Below, in pieces: positions 7,823-16,710 of a stretch of 64,000 nucleotides of DNA. Made by a program: the position numbers and the translations under genes. The first letter of the stretch is position 1, and every line of letters starts with the position of its first letter. The notes under the pieces are model-generated. The model saw only the letters and a list, made by a program, of their open reading frames with translations. It ran no database searches and was not told the origin of the DNA. The stretch is from Rhodobacteraceae bacterium M382 (GTDB lineage Bacteria; Pseudomonadota; Alphaproteobacteria; Rhodobacterales; Rhodobacteraceae), in assembly GCA_025141015.1 (NCBI GenBank), contig CP081098.1:4222501-4286500 (forward strand), in the 5' to 3' direction.

Positions 7823-8560
7823 ATGAAATTGTTTGTCGGCCTGGGCAATCCAGGGTCCAAATACAGCGGGAACCGCCACAACATCGGATTCATGGCGCTG
7901 GACCAGATTGCAACAGATCATGGGTTCGGTCCCTGGAAATCCAAATTCAACGCCCTCATCACCGAAGGAACGTTGCAAGGTGTGAAAACGCTTCTGCTCA
8001 AGCCACAGACTTTCATGAACAGGTCCGGGCAGTCGGTCGGCGAAGCCATGCGGTTTTACAAACTGACACCGGATGATGTTTTCGTCCTTCATGATGAATT
8101 GGATCTGGCACCGGGCAAGGCCCGCGTCAAACAAGGCGGCGGCCACGCCGGCCACAACGGATTGCGGTCGATCCACGCCCACATCGGCGCGGACTATGGC
8201 CGGGTGCGGCTGGGAATCGGGCATCCCGGCCACAAGGACCAGGTGGCGCGCTACGTGCTCAACGATTTCGCCAAAGCGGATGCTGATTGGCTGGATGATC
8301 TGATGCGTGGCATTTCTGATGGGGCCGGAGCGTTGGCAAAAGGCGACGGCGGCAAGTTTATGAATGCCGTCTCGCTGCGCACGGCACCGCCGCGCTCCTC
8401 AGGTGGGCAAAAGTCTACCGGCCCAAAACCTGCAACGCCCCAGCCGAACCAAACGGCCCCGCAGCAGCAGCCACAACAGCAACAACCGCGGCCCGAAGCC
8501 AAAGAAGATGCGACATCCACCAAATCCCCCCTGCAGCGACTGGTTGATAAATTTCGATAG
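7823..8560 (+). CDS. pth: Peptidyl-tRNA hydrolase
   Basis: 245 residues from ATG 7823, preceded by GGAG with nine-base spacing; an upstream TTG in frame is rejected. Motifs: MKLFVGLGNPGSKYSGNRHNIGF, with the catalytic His about 20 and substrate Asn about 9; KPQTFMNRSGQSVG; and LHDELDLAPGKARVKQGGG, with Asp about 93. It releases peptides from peptidyl-tRNA in the cytoplasm. The core ends near residue 185. The remaining 60 residues form a low-complexity tail rich in Pro, Gln and Lys (APQQQPQQQQPRPE), an extension seen in alphaproteobacterial Pth proteins. Because of the upstream terminator it probably has its own promoter in 7746-7822. Confidence 0.95.
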   Translation: MKLFVGLGNPGSKYSGNRHNIGFMALDQIATDHGFGPWKSKFNALITEGTLQGVKTLLLKPQTFMNRSGQSVGEAMRFYKLTPDDVFVLHDELDLAPGKARVKQGGGHAGHNGLRSIHAHIGADYGRVRLGIGHPGHKDQVARYVLNDFAKADADWLDDLMRGISDGAGALAKGDGGKFMNAVSLRTAPPRSSGGQKSTGPKPATPQPNQTAPQQQPQQQQPRPEAKEDATSTKSPLQRLVDKFR

Positions 8561-8663
8561 CTCCCGGTGACCCCAAGGCGGTGGCATCAGGGCGGTTGCC
8601 GCAAGGTCCCGATTGCCAAGTCAGGCCCAGACCGCTTTCCTTGACCTGCGGGGAGGAACGCAC

Positions 8664-9827
8664 ATGCGCAGATTCGGAAAATGGCTGGGGCGTATCCTGG
8701 TCTTGTTGGTTTTGGCCGCGGCCTTGGTCGGGTTCTGGAAACGCGAAGAAGTCAATCGCCTGCTCGCGGTCAACTCGCTGTTTTCACCGGAGAAGATTGT
8801 TCACAACTTCTCCAACATGGATTCCGCGTTCCTCAGTACGCCAGTGTCCCGCGGCAATGCGCCGGTCTCTCCCCTACTCCAGGGGGCCGAGATGGAATTG
8901 CCCGATGGTGTCGATCAGTGGGTAATAGACAGAAGCGTCACCTCGATGCTGGTGATGCACGGCGGCGAGGTGCGATTTGAGGCCTATTACCTCGGCACCA
9001 ACCCTGATGACAGGCGCATTTCCTGGTCCATTGCCAAAAGCTATCTTTCGGCGTTGTTCGGGGTCCTGCTGGACGACGGTACCGTGGCGTCCATAACGGA
9101 TCCCGTCACCAAATACGCGCCCAAACTGGTCGGGTCGGCCTATGACGGTGCCAGTATCCGCGATGTGCTGAACATGACAAGCGGCGTGACATTCGACGAA
9201 GACTACTTTGACAAGCTGTCGGATATCAATCGCATGGGATATGTCGTGGCTTTGGGCGGAACCCTGGATGATTTCACAGCCAGCTTTACCGACCGCTTTG
9301 CCGATCCAGGCAAAGTCTGGGAGTATGTGTCGATCGACACCCATGTGCTGAGCATGGTGATCCGCGGTGCCACTGGGCGCAGCATTTCCGATCTGTTGGC
9401 AGAAAAGATCATTGCCCCGCTCGGATTGGAACAAGATGGCTATTACGTCACCGATGGTGCAAGCGTCGCCTTTGTTCTGGGCGGCTTGAACTTCACCACA
9501 CGGGACTATGCCCGTTTTGGGCAGATGATCCTGCAAGATGGTCAATTTAACGGGCAACAGATTGTTCCCGCCGACTGGATCAGAGCATCAACAACGGCTA
9601 CCGCCCCCACAGAACCAGGCAAGCTTGGCTACGGCTATCAATGGTGGATCCCCAAGGGCGCCCACCAAGGCGAATTCATGGGCCACGGTGTGTATGGGCA
9701 GTATTTGTATGTGGACCGGGCCAATGACGTGCTGATCGTGACCACCGGTGCCGACAGGCGGTTTCGGGACACAGGAATAAGCGACAAGAACGTGGAAATG
9801 TTTCGCAAGATCGCTCAAAGCCTGTAG
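8664..9827 (+). CDS. Membrane-anchored serine hydrolase (class C beta-lactamase family)
   Basis: 387 residues. ATG 8664 follows GGGAGGAACG; an upstream in-frame TTG is rejected because the N-terminus MRRFGKWLGRILVLLVLAAALVGFW is a clean signal anchor. The catalytic SxxK is in ISWSIAKSYLSALFG (Ser about 116, Lys about 119). The second motif reads Y-V-S-I rather than Y-x-N, and the C-terminal region has HGVYGQYLYVDRANDVLIV. This resembles COG1680 enzymes and the 6-aminohexanoate-dimer hydrolase branch more than true beta-lactamases. It likely faces the periplasm. The substrate is unknown; resistance should not be assumed. Confidence 0.85.
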   Translation: MRRFGKWLGRILVLLVLAAALVGFWKREEVNRLLAVNSLFSPEKIVHNFSNMDSAFLSTPVSRGNAPVSPLLQGAEMELPDGVDQWVIDRSVTSMLVMHGGEVRFEAYYLGTNPDDRRISWSIAKSYLSALFGVLLDDGTVASITDPVTKYAPKLVGSAYDGASIRDVLNMTSGVTFDEDYFDKLSDINRMGYVVALGGTLDDFTASFTDRFADPGKVWEYVSIDTHVLSMVIRGATGRSISDLLAEKIIAPLGLEQDGYYVTDGASVAFVLGGLNFTTRDYARFGQMILQDGQFNGQQIVPADWIRASTTATAPTEPGKLGYGYQWWIPKGAHQGEFMGHGVYGQYLYVDRANDVLIVTTGADRRFRDTGISDKNVEMFRKIAQSL

Positions 9828-9836
9828 GCTGCCCCC

Positions 9837-10211
9837 ATGAAACCAGATGCGTCTATCAACGTTTTGGGAGGCCCGCTGCACTCCTGCTCGACTGATCCGA
9901 TCACCGGGTTCTTTCGCGACGGCCACTGCAACACATGCGAACAGGATCAGGGCAGCCACACCGTCTGTGCGGTGATGACGGCCGAATTCCTGGCATTCTC
10001 GAAATATGTCGGCAACGACCTCAGCACCCCACGGCCGGAATTTCACTTTGCCGGACTAAAGCCAGGAGACCGTTGGTGCCTGTGTGCCGCTCGTTTTCTG
10101 CAAGCGGCCGATGAGGGGTGCGGCCCTGGGGTCCATTTGGCGGGAACACACCAACGGGCGCTTGAAATTGTGCCGTTAGACGTTTTGAAGCGACACGGCA
10201 CTGACGTTTGA
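9837..10211 (+). CDS. DUF2237 family protein
   Basis: 124 residues, starting nine bases after the serine-hydrolase stop, so probably cotranscribed. The sequence is a textbook DUF2237 protein: NVLGGPLHSCSTDPITGFFR, GSHTVCAVMTAEFLAFSKYV, GNDLSTPRPEFHFAGLKPGD and RWCLCAARF. Several conserved cysteines are kept (C-S-T, H-C-N-T-C, V-C, C-L-C). It is a soluble cytoplasmic protein of unknown function, widespread in bacteria. Confidence 0.9.
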   Translation: MKPDASINVLGGPLHSCSTDPITGFFRDGHCNTCEQDQGSHTVCAVMTAEFLAFSKYVGNDLSTPRPEFHFAGLKPGDRWCLCAARFLQAADEGCGPGVHLAGTHQRALEIVPLDVLKRHGTDV

Positions 10212-10243
10212 CACGCCGCGACACTGCCCCGACCGTTCCAGGC

Positions 10244-10282
10244 AAAAAGAGGGCGACGCATCCCCCCGGAGGCGCCGCCCTT
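10244..10282 (-). terminator. Probable terminator of trpB
   Basis: Read on the minus strand, a short GC stem (GGGCG at the one side, CGCCC at 10251-10255 complement) is followed by TCTTTTTGC. The stem is only about seven pairs with a long loop, so this is a moderate call. It lies in the gap where DUF2237 and trpB converge. Confidence 0.5.
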
Positions 10283-10314
10283 GTACTCGTCGCGGTTGAC
10301 CCGTCAGTGCAAAA

Positions 10315-11568
10315 TCAATCCGTATCGCGGCCTTCGGTGTCGGACATGTCAAAACCCAAATGCCGTGCAACGGTAAAGATGTCCTTGTCGCCCCGCCCAC
10401 ACATATTCATGACGATGATGTGATCCTTTGGCAGGTTCGGTGCGATCTTCATCACATGCGCCAAGGCATGAGACGGTTCGAGCGCGGGAATGATCCCTTC
10501 CAGAGCACAGCTGACCTGAAAGGCTTCCAGCGCTTCTTTGTCGGTGATCGACACGTATTCGGCGCGGCCAATTTCGTGCAACCAGGCATGTTCCGGCCCG
10601 ATACCAGGATAGTCGAGCCCAGCCGAGATCGAGAAGCCTTCCTGAATCTGACCGTCTTCATCCTGCAGCAGATAGGTGCGATTGCCGTGCAGCACGCCCG
10701 GTCGACCGCCAGTCAACGAAGCACAATGCTCCATCTTTTCGTCCACGCCTTTGCCGCCGGCTTCGACACCGATGATCCCGACAGATTTGTCATCGAGGAA
10801 CGGATGGAACAGCCCCATGGCGTTCGACCCCCCGCCGATGGCCGCAATCACTGTATCCGGTAGACGTCCCTCGCCTTCCTGTTCCGCCAGCTGCCAGCGG
10901 ACTTCCTTGCCGATGATCGACTGAAAATCACGAACCATCGCAGGATAAGGGTGCGGACCAGCAACAGTACCAATGCAGTAGAAGGTGTCGCGCACATTGG
11001 TCACCCAATCGCGCAGGGCGTCGTTCATAGCATCCTTGAGCGTTCCGCGGCCAGAGGTCACCGGGATGACGTCGGCCCCCAGCAGACGCATTCGGAAAAC
11101 GTTGGGGGCCTGCCGCCGAACGTCATGAGCACCCATATAGACAATACATTTCAAACCGAATTTGGCACAAACCGTGGCGGTGGCCACCCCATGCTGGCCT
11201 GCTCCGGTTTCCGCGATGATACGGGTCTTGCCCATGCGACGCGCCAGAATGATCTGGCCCAACACGTTGTTGACCTTGTGCGCGCCGGTGTGGTTCAACT
11301 CGTCACGCTTCATATAGACCTTGGCACCACCCAGATGGTCGGTCAGTCGTTCCGCAAAATACAGCGGGCTCGGACGGCCGACGTAATGCTTCCAAAGATC
11401 ATCCATTTCCGCCCAAAAGGTCGGATCATCCTTGGCCCGGTCGTACTCCTCTTCGAGGCTCAGGATCAGCGGCATCAGGGTCTCGCTAACGAAACGTCCC
11501 CCAAAAATGCCAAAGCGACCCCGTTCGTCGGGACCATTCATGAAGCTGTTGAAAAGATCGTCGGCCAT
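10315..11568 (-). CDS. trpB: Tryptophan synthase beta chain
   Basis: 417 residues, normal length. It starts [20 protein letters not shown]. The PLP-binding lysine is in [14 protein letters not shown] (about 98). Other hallmarks are [17 protein letters not shown], the PLP-phosphate loop [10 protein letters not shown] and the C-terminal [12 protein letters not shown] and [10 protein letters not shown]. It condenses indole with serine to give tryptophan in complex with TrpA. It lies downstream of trpF on the same strand, but a 414-base gap containing a broken small gene separates the two. trpA is not in the window. Confidence 0.97.
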   Translation of the reverse strand: MADDLFNSFMNGPDERGRFGIFGGRFVSETLMPLILSLEEEYDRAKDDPTFWAEMDDLWKHYVGRPSPLYFAERLTDHLGGAKVYMKRDELNHTGAHKVNNVLGQIILARRMGKTRIIAETGAGQHGVATATVCAKFGLKCIVYMGAHDVRRQAPNVFRMRLLGADVIPVTSGRGTLKDAMNDALRDWVTNVRDTFYCIGTVAGPHPYPAMVRDFQSIIGKEVRWQLAEQEGEGRLPDTVIAAIGGGSNAMGLFHPFLDDKSVGIIGVEAGGKGVDEKMEHCASLTGGRPGVLHGNRTYLLQDEDGQIQEGFSISAGLDYPGIGPEHAWLHEIGRAEYVSITDKEALEAFQVSCALEGIIPALEPSHALAHVMKIAPNLPKDHIIVMNMCGRGDKDIFTVARHLGFDMSDTEGRDTD

Positions 11569-11718
11569 ATGTCACGCCCTCTGTTGGCTTTGCTTATGTC
11601 CTAGAGCGCAAAGCCGCCAAGGGCAAGCCAAGGCATTTCAAAATGCCTGGTAAACCGCGTCAAAGCCGCTCGCTAGCGACGTTCACGATCGCTTTCAATA
11701 CCCCTGTACCCGCAGGCC

Positions 11719-11954
11719 CTACCGCACACGACGCATGGGACACTTATTGCAGAAAATCACAAAATGCCTTCTGTGTTCCACAGCTTGAAATCCAGGCCTA
11801 TCCGCCGCACGCACGAAAACCTGTCGGCCAAACAAACGTTCCACGCCCCCACCTGACGTTGCACAATTCCACCGTGCATCGCTTTGGTCGGCCTGAAGAC
11901 CTGGCGGAGCCACGTTTCCGGGGTCAAATAGTCAAACACACGTGAGATGCCCAA
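11719..11954 (-). pseudogene. Frameshifted small conserved gene between trpF and trpB
   Basis: Two minus-strand frames join into one plausible small protein. The first, upstream of about 11852, reads VFDYLTPETWLRQVFRPTKA then MHGGIVQRQV. The second continues VERLFGRQVFVRAADRPGFQ, AVEHRRHFVIFCNKCPMRRV and stops at 11719. The joined pattern, ending in F-Q-A-V-E ... F-V-I-F-C-N-x-x-P-x-R-R, matches a roughly 75-residue protein commonly seen beside trpF in Rhodobacteraceae and often carrying a misplaced 'phosphoribosylanthranilate isomerase' label. A one-base change in a G-rich run (GTGGGGGCG) accounts for the shift. Start is uncertain: TTG 11954 or GTG 11939. Sequencing error is possible. Family recognition is from memory. 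Confidence 0.6.
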
Positions 11955-11982
11955 GCATCATCAACGCGTGGTTAAAGTCTCG

Positions 11983-12630
11983 TCACGCTTGAGCCGCACG
12001 CACCAAAGCCGCAATCATTTCGGGGTCTTTGACACCCGGAGCGGATTCCACCCCGGAGGAAACGTCCACTTGCCGCGCGCCAGTCATCCGCACCGCTTCG
12101 ACCACATTTCCGGGGGTCAGGCCGCCGGCCAGCATCCAGGGTTTCTGCCAGTATTTCCGCCCGGCCAGCAACCGCCAGTCAAACGCGAGCCCGTTACCAC
12201 CTGGCAAATCAGAGCCTTTTGGCGGTTTGGCATCGATCAACACCTGATCAGCCACCTGAGAATAGAGGTCAATTTTGTCTAGATCTTCGGCCGTAGCAAC
12301 ACCAATCGCCTTCATCACCGGCAAGCCAAAACGTGCCTTGACCTCGGCCACACGATCCGGGCTCTCGGAGCCGTGCAATTGCAGCATATCCAGCGGCACA
12401 GCCGCAACAATCGCATCCAGATCGTCGTCAGTGGCATTCACCGTCAAGGCAACCTTGCAGATCCCCGCGGGCACTGCCGCAGCCAATTCTGCCGCCACAG
12501 TCACCGTCAAGTGTCGGGGAGATTTGGGAAAGAACACAAAACCCACATAGGCTGCGCCAGCTTGTGCCGCAGCTGTCACGTCGGCCTGTGTGCGCAGCCC
12601 GCAAATCTTGACCCTGACATCCTGGGACAT
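11983..12630 (-). CDS. trpF: Phosphoribosylanthranilate isomerase
   Basis: 215 residues. The TIM-barrel TrpF motifs are [14 protein letters not shown] at the N-terminus (catalytic Cys about 10), [36 protein letters not shown], a catalytic-acid region around [10 protein letters not shown] and FDWRLLAG, and the phosphate loop [11 protein letters not shown] with [15 protein letters not shown]. It catalyses the Amadori rearrangement of PRA to CdRP in tryptophan synthesis. It starts six bases after lapA's stop, so lapA-trpF (and probably ihfB) form one transcript. Confidence 0.96.
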   Translation of the reverse strand: MSQDVRVKICGLRTQADVTAAAQAGAAYVGFVFFPKSPRHLTVTVAAELAAAVPAGICKVALTVNATDDDLDAIVAAVPLDMLQLHGSESPDRVAEVKARFGLPVMKAIGVATAEDLDKIDLYSQVADQVLIDAKPPKGSDLPGGNGLAFDWRLLAGRKYWQKPWMLAGGLTPGNVVEAVRMTGARQVDVSSGVESAPGVKDPEMIAALVRAAQA

Positions 12631-12635
12631 GGTGT

Positions 12636-12986
12636 TCAGCTTGCCTCGTCCAGAATGGCAAGCACTTCATCCTTGCCCTGGTTCTTCTGCTTTTTGAGCT
12701 TACTCACTTCGCGAGACAGCTTGCGCACTTCACGGGCCTGAGACCCGGCTTCGCGGCGATGTTTGTGTTCACGGAACCATTCCCAGATGAATCCAACAAT
12801 CAACCCGACAACAATCCCGCCCAAAACAACCACGAACAACGGCAGCGTGATCCCGAGATTGAAACCCAGCAATTCCGCGACAGCATCAGGCATCAGCTTC
12901 AGCTCGACCATGGCACGATTGGCCAGCGACACCGAGATCAGAATAATTCCCAGCGTGGCGAGAAAGGCATAGCGAATATAGCGCAT
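12636..12986 (-). CDS. lapA: LapA-domain inner-membrane protein (DUF1049)
   Basis: 116 residues. Two membrane helices ([19 protein letters not shown] and [20 protein letters not shown]) are followed by a cytoplasmic basic coiled-coil tail ([27 protein letters not shown]). This is the LapA/YciS architecture. In enterobacteria LapA works with LapB to control LPS synthesis by regulating LpxC turnover; no lapB is nearby here, so that role is only a family guess. It sits nine bases downstream of ihfB and six upstream of trpF. Confidence 0.85.
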   Translation of the reverse strand: MRYIRYAFLATLGIILISVSLANRAMVELKLMPDAVAELLGFNLGITLPLFVVVLGGIVVGLIVGFIWEWFREHKHRREAGSQAREVRKLSREVSKLKKQKNQGKDEVLAILDEAS

Positions 12987-12995
12987 TTTTTCGTT

Positions 12996-13277
12996 CTACT
13001 TTCCGTTTAGTCGGTCCCGCAGCAGCTTGCCGGTCTTAAAGAACGGCACGTGCTTTTCCTCTACATGAACCGTTTCGCCGGTTCTTGGATTGCGACCAAT
13101 GCGCGCGTCCCGTTGTTTGACCGAAAATGCGCCGAACCCACGCAATTCGACCCGATCACCCCGGGCCATTGCATCAGTCACTTCTTCGAAGACCGTATTC
13201 ACGATACGTTCGACATCGCGTTGAAACAGATGCGGATTCTCGTCTGCGATCTTTTGGATCAATTCGGATCGAATCAT
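12996..13277 (-). CDS. ihfB: Integration host factor beta subunit
   Basis: 93 residues from ATG 13277 ([20 protein letters not shown]); an upstream extension of the frame is rejected on length and homology. It has the HU/IHF fold: [20 protein letters not shown], then [20 protein letters not shown], and the beta-arm tip [20 protein letters not shown] containing the DNA-intercalating Pro. It pairs with IhfA to bend DNA sharply. The rpsA-ihfB order is widely conserved. A roughly 310-base gap with the rpsA terminator sits between the genes, so ihfB likely has its own promoter. Confidence 0.96.
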   Translation of the reverse strand: MIRSELIQKIADENPHLFQRDVERIVNTVFEEVTDAMARGDRVELRGFGAFSVKQRDARIGRNPRTGETVHVEEKHVPFFKTGKLLRDRLNGK

Positions 13278-13530
13278 TTTCGTGTTCCCTCCCCAGAGAC
13301 CTGGCGGCATTGCGCCCATTTTCTGAACTATAGGAAGAATTTGACGATCCCGAAACAGCGAGTATGCGCTAGAACCCGCAAATTTCCCCTCTCCGGCATG
13401 TTTCTGCCGTCCAGGTCACCAACTGCGCGTCATTTCCCGCCCCCACTCACTCGAATTGGATTGGCGCAATAACCTATTGATTCGGTTCACTTCACTCCCG
13501 GCACCCGATCCACATCGCCCCGCACAACCA

Positions 13531-13558
13531 AAAACGGCCCCGCAAATATGCGAGGCCG
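13531..13558 (-). terminator. Rho-independent terminator of rpsA
   Basis: On the minus strand, CGGCCTCGCA, a four-base loop and TGCGGGGCCG form a ten-base stem with one mismatch, followed by a T-run. It starts about 30 bases after the rpsA stop. Confidence 0.85.
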
Positions 13559-13589
13559 CCTTTGAATTCTTGTGAGTCAGAAGACTGGA

Positions 13590-15266
13590 TCAGTCGCCGG
13601 TTTTCAGCGCTGCACCCAGGATGTCGCCCAGCGACGCACCGGAGTCCGACGAACCGTACTGTTCCACGGCTTCTTTCTCTTCGGCGATCTCGCGTGCTTT
13701 GATCGACAGGCCCAGACGACGGGTCTTGCCGTCGACATTGGTGACGCGCACGTCGACCTTGTCGCCAACGCTGAACCGCTCAGGGCGCTGTTCGGCACGA
13801 TCGCGCGACAGGTCCGAACGACGGATGAAGGATTTCATGCCTTCATACTCGACTTCGATGCCACCGTCTTCGATTGCGGTCACGTTCACGGTCACGATCG
13901 ACCCACGCTTCACGCCACCAACGGCTTCGGCGAACTTGTCACCACCAACGGCTTTGATCGACAGCGAGATGCGCTCTTTGTCCACATCCACTTCGGAGAC
14001 AACGGCCGAGACCATGTCGCCTTTGCGGTAGTTCTGGATCGCGTCTTCGCCACGTTCGTCCCACGACAGGTCGGACAGGTGAACCATGCCGTCGATGTCG
14101 CCGTCGAGTCCAACAAACAGACCGAATTCGGTGATGTTCTTGACTTCGCCTTCGACCTGAGTGCCCTCGGGGTGTGTTTCTGCAAACACTTCCCATGGGT
14201 TGCGCATGGTCTGCTTCAGACCCAGGGAAACGCGACGCTTGGAACCGTCGATTTCCAGAACCATAACGTCGACTTCCTGGCTGGTCGAAACGATCTTGCC
14301 GGGGTGAACGTTCTTTTTGGTCCAGGACATTTCGGACACGTGAACCAGACCTTCAACGCCGGGCTCGAGCTCAACAAATGCACCGTAATCGGTGATGTTG
14401 GTCACGCGACCTTTGTGCACCGATTCCAGCGGGTACTTGGCGCCAACCAGATCCCATGGATCTTCCTGCAGCTGCTTCATGCCCAAGGAGATACGGTGGG
14501 TCTCTTTGTTGATCTTGATGACCTGAACCTTGACGGTTTCGCCGATCGCCAGGATCTCGGATGGGTGGTTCACACGGCGCCATGCCATGTCGGTGACGTG
14601 CAACAGACCATCAACGCCGCCCAGGTCAACAAACGCACCGTATTCAGTGATGTTCTTGACCACACCATCGACGGCCTGACCTTCGGACAGGTTGCCAATG
14701 ACTTCGGCGCGCTGTTCGGCGCGGCTTTCTTCCAGGATGGCACGACGCGATACAACGATGTTGCCACGGCGACGGTCCATTTTCAGGATCTGGAACGGCT
14801 GCTTCAGGCCCATCAGAGGGCCAGCGTCGCGCACGGGGCGCACATCAACCTGTGAGCCGGGCAGGAACGCAACTGCGCCACCCAGATCAACGGTGAAGCC
14901 ACCTTTGACACGGCCAAAGATCGCGCCTTCGACGCGCTGGTCGTCGGCATATGCTTTTTCCAGGCGGTCCCAGGCTTCTTCACGGCGGGCCATCTCGCGC
15001 GAGATGACGGCTTCGCCGCGGGCGTTTTCAGCCGCGCGCAGGTACACTTCGACCTCATCGCCAACAGCGATTTCAGGTGCTTCACCGGGATTAGCGAATT
15101 CTTTCAGATCAACGCGGCCTTCCATTTTATAGCCGACGTCGATGATGGCCTGGCCCGCTTCAATCGCGAGAACCTTGCCTTTGACAACAGACCCCTCTTC
15201 GGGTGTGTCCATTTCGAAGCTTTCTTGCAGGAGGGCTTCGAATTCCTCCATAGTTGTATCAGCCAT
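13590..15266 (-). CDS. rpsA: 30S ribosomal protein S1
   Basis: 558 residues from ATG 15266 (MADTTMEEFEALLQESFEM), preceded by AAAAGGAAATG; the longer open frame is rejected. Six S1/OB-fold repeats can be followed by their G-x-V-x-x-I ... G-A-F-V-x-L blocks, for example GVVKNITEYGAFVDLGGVDG, GRVTNITDYGAFVELEPGVE and GEVKNITEFGLFVGLDGDID, each followed by LVHVSEMSW- or MVHLSDLSW-like motifs. It brings mRNA to the 30S subunit. S1 normally represses its own translation through its leader; the upstream gap is long enough for such a leader. cmk lies upstream on the same strand, with one extra gene between. Confidence 0.97.
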   Translation of the reverse strand: MADTTMEEFEALLQESFEMDTPEEGSVVKGKVLAIEAGQAIIDVGYKMEGRVDLKEFANPGEAPEIAVGDEVEVYLRAAENARGEAVISREMARREEAWDRLEKAYADDQRVEGAIFGRVKGGFTVDLGGAVAFLPGSQVDVRPVRDAGPLMGLKQPFQILKMDRRRGNIVVSRRAILEESRAEQRAEVIGNLSEGQAVDGVVKNITEYGAFVDLGGVDGLLHVTDMAWRRVNHPSEILAIGETVKVQVIKINKETHRISLGMKQLQEDPWDLVGAKYPLESVHKGRVTNITDYGAFVELEPGVEGLVHVSEMSWTKKNVHPGKIVSTSQEVDVMVLEIDGSKRRVSLGLKQTMRNPWEVFAETHPEGTQVEGEVKNITEFGLFVGLDGDIDGMVHLSDLSWDERGEDAIQNYRKGDMVSAVVSEVDVDKERISLSIKAVGGDKFAEAVGGVKRGSIVTVNVTAIEDGGIEVEYEGMKSFIRRSDLSRDRAEQRPERFSVGDKVDVRVTNVDGKTRRLGLSIKAREIAEEKEAVEQYGSSDSGASLGDILGAALKTGD

Positions 15267-15386
15267 CTGGCGTTCATTTCCTTTTTTAGTCATTTAACTG
15301 GCCGTGCGGTTGTCTCCGCCGGTCTTGTTTGACGTCCCACATAGACAGCGGAACAGGTTGGTCAGACGACCTGATATCGTGCCGCA

Positions 15387-15413
15387 AAACAAAGAGGGCC
15401 GGTGGTCCGACCC
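15387..15413 (-). terminator. Terminator-like hairpin upstream of rpsA
   Basis: On the minus strand GGGTCGG, loop ACCA, CCGGCCC (seven pairs with one wobble) is followed by TCTTTGTTTT. It lies about 120 bases before the rpsA start. It may end transcription coming from aroA-cmk or act as an attenuator in the rpsA leader. Confidence 0.6.
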
Positions 15414-15980
15414 TGCTCGTCTCTTTATTTTATGGCTCAAATCGCCTTGTCGACCGGGGCTCTATAGCGATTCCACCCCACATTCGCAAGGGAAAAGCCA
15501 CACGCCGGGCGTCGCGGCCAGACCATGGTTGGCGAGGATAAGGAACCGGACTGTTGTGGTTCGAAAACGGGAACGAGTCAGACCATGACAGAACCGGAGG
15601 CAGTAAATTTCACGATGGCGGATCAAAGACAGTGGGCTTCATGCCGGTCTGGGGGCGTGAAAGTCTGCTCACGACGTCGGCCAGGCCCTTCAGTTGCTTG
15701 GCCTTGCCAACGATCCGCAGGAACAAGATGACCGGGCCGGAGATCCCAGAACGGATCTGGCCATCGTCGCTATTCCATCAGAAAGGGAGACACGACTACG
15801 TGCGATTTGTAATCCCGATGCGGTCAAGGCCCATACCTGCTCCGACCAAGAACACCGGGTCGCCAAATTGGGAGGCGTGGACACCAGTCGAACTGCGTGC
15901 GTGTTCACCGATACACCAACATCCTCCGAACCAGACCAGTTGTGCAAAAGCCCGCCTTTGCGAAAAACATCACCCCAGTG
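15414..15980. other. Long gene-free stretch upstream of rpsA
   Basis: About 570 bases without a gene I can support. Open frames on both strands lack ribosome-binding sites and family motifs. It should contain the rpsA promoter on the minus strand. A small RNA or a decayed gene cannot be excluded. Confidence 0.4.
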
Positions 15981-16032
15981 TGCCAAAAGTTTTAGGAAAA
16001 ACTTTTGGCAATTTTCTTTTCAAGAAAATTGC
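15981..16032. repeat. Double-hairpin intergenic repeat, copy 1
   Basis: Two perfect stems overlap by three bases. Stem A: TGCCAAAAGTTTT (15981-15993), loop AGGA, AAAACTTTTGGCA (15998-16010). Stem B: GCAATTTTCTT (16008-16018), loop TTC, AAGAAAATTGC (16022-16032). A second copy of the same design lies at 44712-44763. Located 28 bases past the stop of the minus-strand gene at 16061, so it could act as a terminator of that gene. The overlap means the two stems compete for the shared bases. Confidence 0.8.
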
Positions 16033-16060
16033 ACCGCAACATGTGCAAGCGGGGCGCAGA

Positions 16061-16594
16061 TCAAATTTCCTCGCCCCGTTCCAACAAGTCTTCGATAAGC
16101 TGCCGCTGCAGATCATTGCTGTCACCGCCGCCAAATTGGACACCGCCGCCTGAATACAAGGTCCCATATGTCTTGGCCACATTCACGGCCTGCCCCAGCC
16201 CCAAGATGAGTTCATTCTTCTCCAACGGCGACAACGGGTGGATGAAGACAGCCCACAAGGTTCCATTTGCCACCGCATATCGTGCATCCAGCGCGCTATC
16301 AAAATTGGCTTGCATCATTCGCATCAATTCCTGTGCGCTGATACCGGCTGCATCGCGTATGGGAACCATGGCCCGCATCCGATCTGCCCGTGTATCGGTG
16401 ACAACCAGCACACCGACATCCGCAATGGTCAAGCGAAACCCAGTTCCCTGCGGTTGCGCTTCGGGATCAAGCGCAAAAATAATCTTGCCCAATCGCTCAT
16501 AGCTCATCGGTGGCTCTGGCGCTTCCTGCGCCGAGGCCGCGCCGACCAAGGCCGCCAAAATGACACTCAACAGGCTCAACAATACACGGGGCAT
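16061..16594 (-). CDS. Small exported protein, YbjN-like fold suspected
   Basis: 177 residues from ATG 16594 with GAAGAGGAGATC upstream; a slightly longer start is rejected. The signal peptide is MPRVLLSLLSVILAALVGAASA. The mature part contains GFRLTIADVGVLVVTDTRAD, MRAMVPIRDAAG and LWAVFIHPLSPLEKNELILG. Short strands followed by amphipathic helices recall the YbjN/CesT-like fold, but that is a guess. The C-terminus is Gly-rich (YSGGGVQFGGGDSND) then helical. It lies about 115 bases downstream of cmk on the same strand and ahead of rpsA, a place usually empty in related genomes. Function unknown. Confidence 0.75.
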   Translation of the reverse strand: MPRVLLSLLSVILAALVGAASAQEAPEPPMSYERLGKIIFALDPEAQPQGTGFRLTIADVGVLVVTDTRADRMRAMVPIRDAAGISAQELMRMMQANFDSALDARYAVANGTLWAVFIHPLSPLEKNELILGLGQAVNVAKTYGTLYSGGGVQFGGGDSNDLQRQLIEDLLERGEEI

Positions 16595-16710
16595 ATGTGA
16601 TCTCCTCTTCACCCCGACCAGCCTAATTGACCTGTGGCATCCGCGCGATGCACAGATCGGTGAACATCAAGTGACCCATTTGGCGGTCGGGAGAAGACCG
16701 GTTGGAGCGA

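Noticed and set aside
6992-8233. Minus-strand open frame of over 400 residues
   Set aside because: Antisense across rplY and pth; crosses the rplY terminator and matches no family.
8664-9827. Beta-lactamase resistance gene
   Set aside because: It has SxxK but not a proper YxN, and resembles broad serine hydrolases; no basis to claim resistance.
13572-14855. Long plus-strand open frame of over 400 residues
   Set aside because: It lies wholly antisense to rpsA, has no ribosome-binding site and shows only the mirrored S1-repeat pattern.
15554-16153. Plus-strand open frame of about 200 residues upstream of rpsA
   Set aside because: It reads through the double-hairpin repeat and into the antisense of the next gene; no family resemblance.
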